Assembly: GCA_037903475.1 (NCBI GenBank)
Contig: JBAJFG010000330.1
Span: 248,001 to 312,000, forward strand
Reading direction: 5' to 3'
Length of the DNA stretch: 64,000 nucleotides
DNA from: Ancylostoma caninum
Taxonomy: Eukaryota > Nematoda > Chromadorea > Rhabditida > Ancylostomatidae
A program made the position numbers and the translations under genes. The notes beneath the pieces are model-generated. The model was not told the DNA's origin. It did not search any database and saw nothing but the letters and a program-made list of their open reading frames with translations. Shown piece after piece: positions 61,622-64,000 of the stretch (the first letter of the stretch is position 1; each line of letters opens with the position of its first letter).

Positions 61622-61843
61622 GTCTATCCGAAACGACGAGTCCGCCCAAGCACGCGGGGATCCAGAGGCTGCCACGCTGGCCAGCACTCCACGTCATCAT
61701 CTCTAATCTGCGTATTACGTTTCATCGTTATCTTCACAATGATTTGGCTGTGAAGTGGACGACGTGGCAGCTAACAGCATACGTCTCAGCCGCGCCTCCT
61801 CTATCCCCGCGTGCGTGGGCGGACTGGTCATTTCGGACAGACT
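61622..61843. repeat. foldback with 46-base arms
   Basis: GTCTATCCGAAACGACGAGT at 61622-61667 pairs with the segment ending CATTTCGGACAGAC at 61843, through CCGCCCAAGCACGCGGGGAT. Loop about 130 bases. Confidence 0.75.
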
Positions 61844-61846
61844 GTA

Positions 61847-62009
61847 CAGGGTGTTTTTCTGGGAGTAAAATCGGTGCAATTGCGGACCCAGTACAAAGGC
61901 TACGTGCGAATTGCTGGAACCTCCGCTTTCACGTGGTCTTTCGACTGAGAATTTGATCTATTGGAATGGATCAGATCGCGCGCGATTTTACTCCTGGAAA
62001 AACACACTG
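61847..62009. mobile_element. small mariner-type MITE
   Basis: CAGGGTGTTTTTCTGGGAGT and the complement of CTCCTGGAAAAACACACTG are inverted ends of about 30 bases, flanked by TA on each side (61845-61846, 62010-62011). 163 bp and no coding capacity. Confidence 0.8.
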
Positions 62010-62218
62010 TACCGCATATTTGTGTGGTCATCTTTTCTCTAATATCTCTTCAACTTTCATGGTAGCTGAAACCAGCTGTAACATTCGAAAAAGCTGCATT
62101 CGGCTTTTACGCCACTCTAGCTATTTTCAAAAGAGGCTTCGTAAAATCTGGATTTTCCAAAGGGGCTCCGTTTCGGTTCCGACTCTACGACAGGCTCGTC
62201 CTGGGGCCTGGATGCGTT

Positions 62219-62409
62219 CTGTGCAATTCACGCACCTGATCATACGTACTTTTACACCAGCACCATACTCCGAGTGAGATGCTCCAAGTACTTCACTCGG
62301 CGTTTCTTCGCTCCGCACACTATCTATTCGCCAAACGATGATCATCGCCCTCCATGGAGATGAGATCAGCGCCCACATCTGTGCAATTCGCGCACCTGAT
62401 CATACGTAC
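62219..62409. repeat. 30-bp direct repeat, 161 bp apart
   Basis: TGTGCAATTCACGCACCTGA plus TCATACGTAC near 62219 recurs near 62380 with one mismatch. Confidence 0.75.
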
Positions 62410-62749
62410 ATACGTGCTCGCAGCACCGCCACGATGGTGATGATCTTCCATTCCTCAGTGTTGGGAGGTCGTCGCACGTGCGATCATCGCCCCAAATGTG
62501 GCAACGAGTTGTGCAGGCAGCTGATCTCACCACCATGTCACTTTACTACGGGCCTGGTTTCAGAGGGATGGTTCTTGCGCAGCTATAAAAATTTGTTATT
62601 CAGATATGTGATCGCTAATAGATTACGGTGGTAGATTGGGATTGTCCCCTGAATCCCCTGTGTCAATGAATGTGCTCTCGACTGCTGCTATTTGATAAGA
62701 CACCCCAGAATTAAACCCACATGGCAAGTGAGTGAGACTGTAATACACA

Positions 62750-64000
62750 ACTTTTCCCAAAACGACATGCACAAGAATAGGGAAAAATAGATTTCATACT
62801 TATGAGTTGCAGCCTGATCTTGAGGGATGAGAGGAGTGGGGGAAGGGGTTCGTGAGTGGTGTTTATTGTTGAAAGAGATAAACTGGATGGATGTATGTTT
62901 CGCCTGAGCTCAGGAGAAGGAGTAGATCCACAAGGTAGATGTGAGCAGCGGGTGTATAACTTGCTCTCTAGACTTTGAGCTTGACGAGGGAAGAGAAATG
63001 ACGTTGGTGCGTTAGATATAAGAAAACAGGAGAAAGACTTCTCCTCCGCTCTTCTGGCTAAGCTCAAGGAAGGGAGAAGATCCACGTGGTGGGTGGGACA
63101 TTGCCACTGCTTCCCCTTTATAATAACAGAAACCATTTTCAGAACTATCTTCTGCGCTATAACGCAATCACCATACGTGTGAGTGCGCAAGTTATTGTAT
63201 AGGCTTTCACCTGAGCTTGTAAAAGGAAGGTGATCGACGAGACTGCTGAGATACATTGTGGGAGTGCGCAAGTTACTGTATAGGCTTCTGCTTAAGCAGA
63301 GGAAAGAGAGCTGATTCACGGGTTGGTGAGATACATGAGTGGGTTCGCAAATTACTGTCTAGGCTTCTGCCTAAGCATAGGAAGGGGAGATTATCATCCA
63401 TGGGGTTGGTGAGATCCACGGGGCGAGTGCGCAAGTTACTATCTAGGCTTCTGCTTAAGCTTAGGAAAGGGAGGTGATCCACGAGGTTGGTGAGATACAT
63501 GGGGTGTATGCCCAAGTTACTGTCTAGGCTTTTGCCTAAGCTTAGGAAAAGAAGTTGATGCATAGGTTGGTGGGATACATGGGGCGCATGCGCAACTTGT
63601 TGTCTGGGCTTTTGCCTAAGCTTAGGAAGGGGAGGTTATACACAGAGTGGGTGCGCAAGTTACTGTCTAGGCTTCTGCCCATGCATAGGAAGGGGAGATG
63701 GTCTGGGCTTTTCCTCAAGCCTCTAAAAAGGGAGGTGATGCACGGGGTTGGTGGGATACATGGGCTGGGTGAGCATGTTATTGACAGGGTTTTACCTAAG
63801 CTCAGAAAAGGGAGGTAACCCACAGAGTTGGTGAGATACTTAGAATGGTGCGCAAGTTATATTCTGAAGGAATGGTGATCGATGGAGTGGGAGAGACACA
63901 TGGATTAAATGCACACATTCTTGTCCTGATCCTGGGGAAGGGAGCTGATTCGTGGGGCTGCTGATATACATGGAGTGAATACGCAAGTTTTCATCTAGGC
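62750..64000. repeat. tandem satellite of about 81-bp units, runs off window
   Basis: The motif GTGCGCAAGTTACTGTCTAG followed by GCTTCTGCCTAAGCTTAGGA starts at about 63182, 63263, 63343, 63427, 63508 and 63588, i.e. every 80-84 bases, with more degenerate units before and after. Long minus-strand frames (for example 62711-63319) are translations of the repeat. Confidence 0.88.

Noticed and set aside
62711..63319. 202-codon minus-strand protein
   Set aside because: It follows the 81-bp tandem repeat; unit lengths vary in ways that break frame elsewhere.

Overview
This window comes from a nematode nuclear genome, most likely a clade V strongylid of the hookworm type. Evidence: a MAB-3 protein with two DM domains, a ZP-domain cuticlin with a furin-like site and C-terminal membrane anchor, an eL37 very close to the C. 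elegans form, degenerate TTAGGC-type repeats, short GT-AG introns mixed with long repeat-filled ones, and abundant RTE, mariner, Penelope and MITE sequence. The genus is inference; the phylum is well supported. All five host genes were rebuilt by hand from splice signals and reading phase, and every assembled CDS is a multiple of three.

Layout. 1-6.8 kb holds no recognised gene but three small TTAA-bordered elements. 6.86-7.92 kb (+) is pno-1 (ribosome assembly KH protein), tail to tail with mab-3 (-, 9.2-16.85 kb, six exons, DM-domain sex-determination regulator). 17-34.9 kb is accessory: a CR1-like fragment, a GT microsatellite, an RTE retrotransposon mosaic split by a DD37D mariner with intact TIRs and TA duplications, a pair of 450-bp foldback elements, a broken enoyl-CoA delta-isomerase 2 exon, a minisatellite split by a hAT-like element with an 8-bp target duplication, and a CA microsatellite. 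35.0-40.1 kb (+) is a ZP cuticlin gene, followed 650 bp later by a copine/VWA gene (+, 40.75-46.69 kb). 46.7-52.1 kb is repeat-rich and holds a Penelope-type GIY-YIG reading frame between inverted repeats. 52.1-57.8 kb (-) is rpl-37, whose two coding exons lie 5.4 kb apart around a TTAA element and telomere-like repeats. 57.8-64 kb is again gene-poor: long-TIR elements, a tRNA-like SINE head inside a foldback, a dispersed repeat shared with 28.4 kb, and an 81-bp satellite running off the window end.

The host genes are unrelated in function (18S rRNA maturation, male differentiation, cuticle, membrane/calcium-linked signalling, translation); no operon is evident. The notable biology is the density of small non-autonomous elements, above all those bordered by TTAA with AGGCA-like termini, and the way elements nest in each other and inflate introns.
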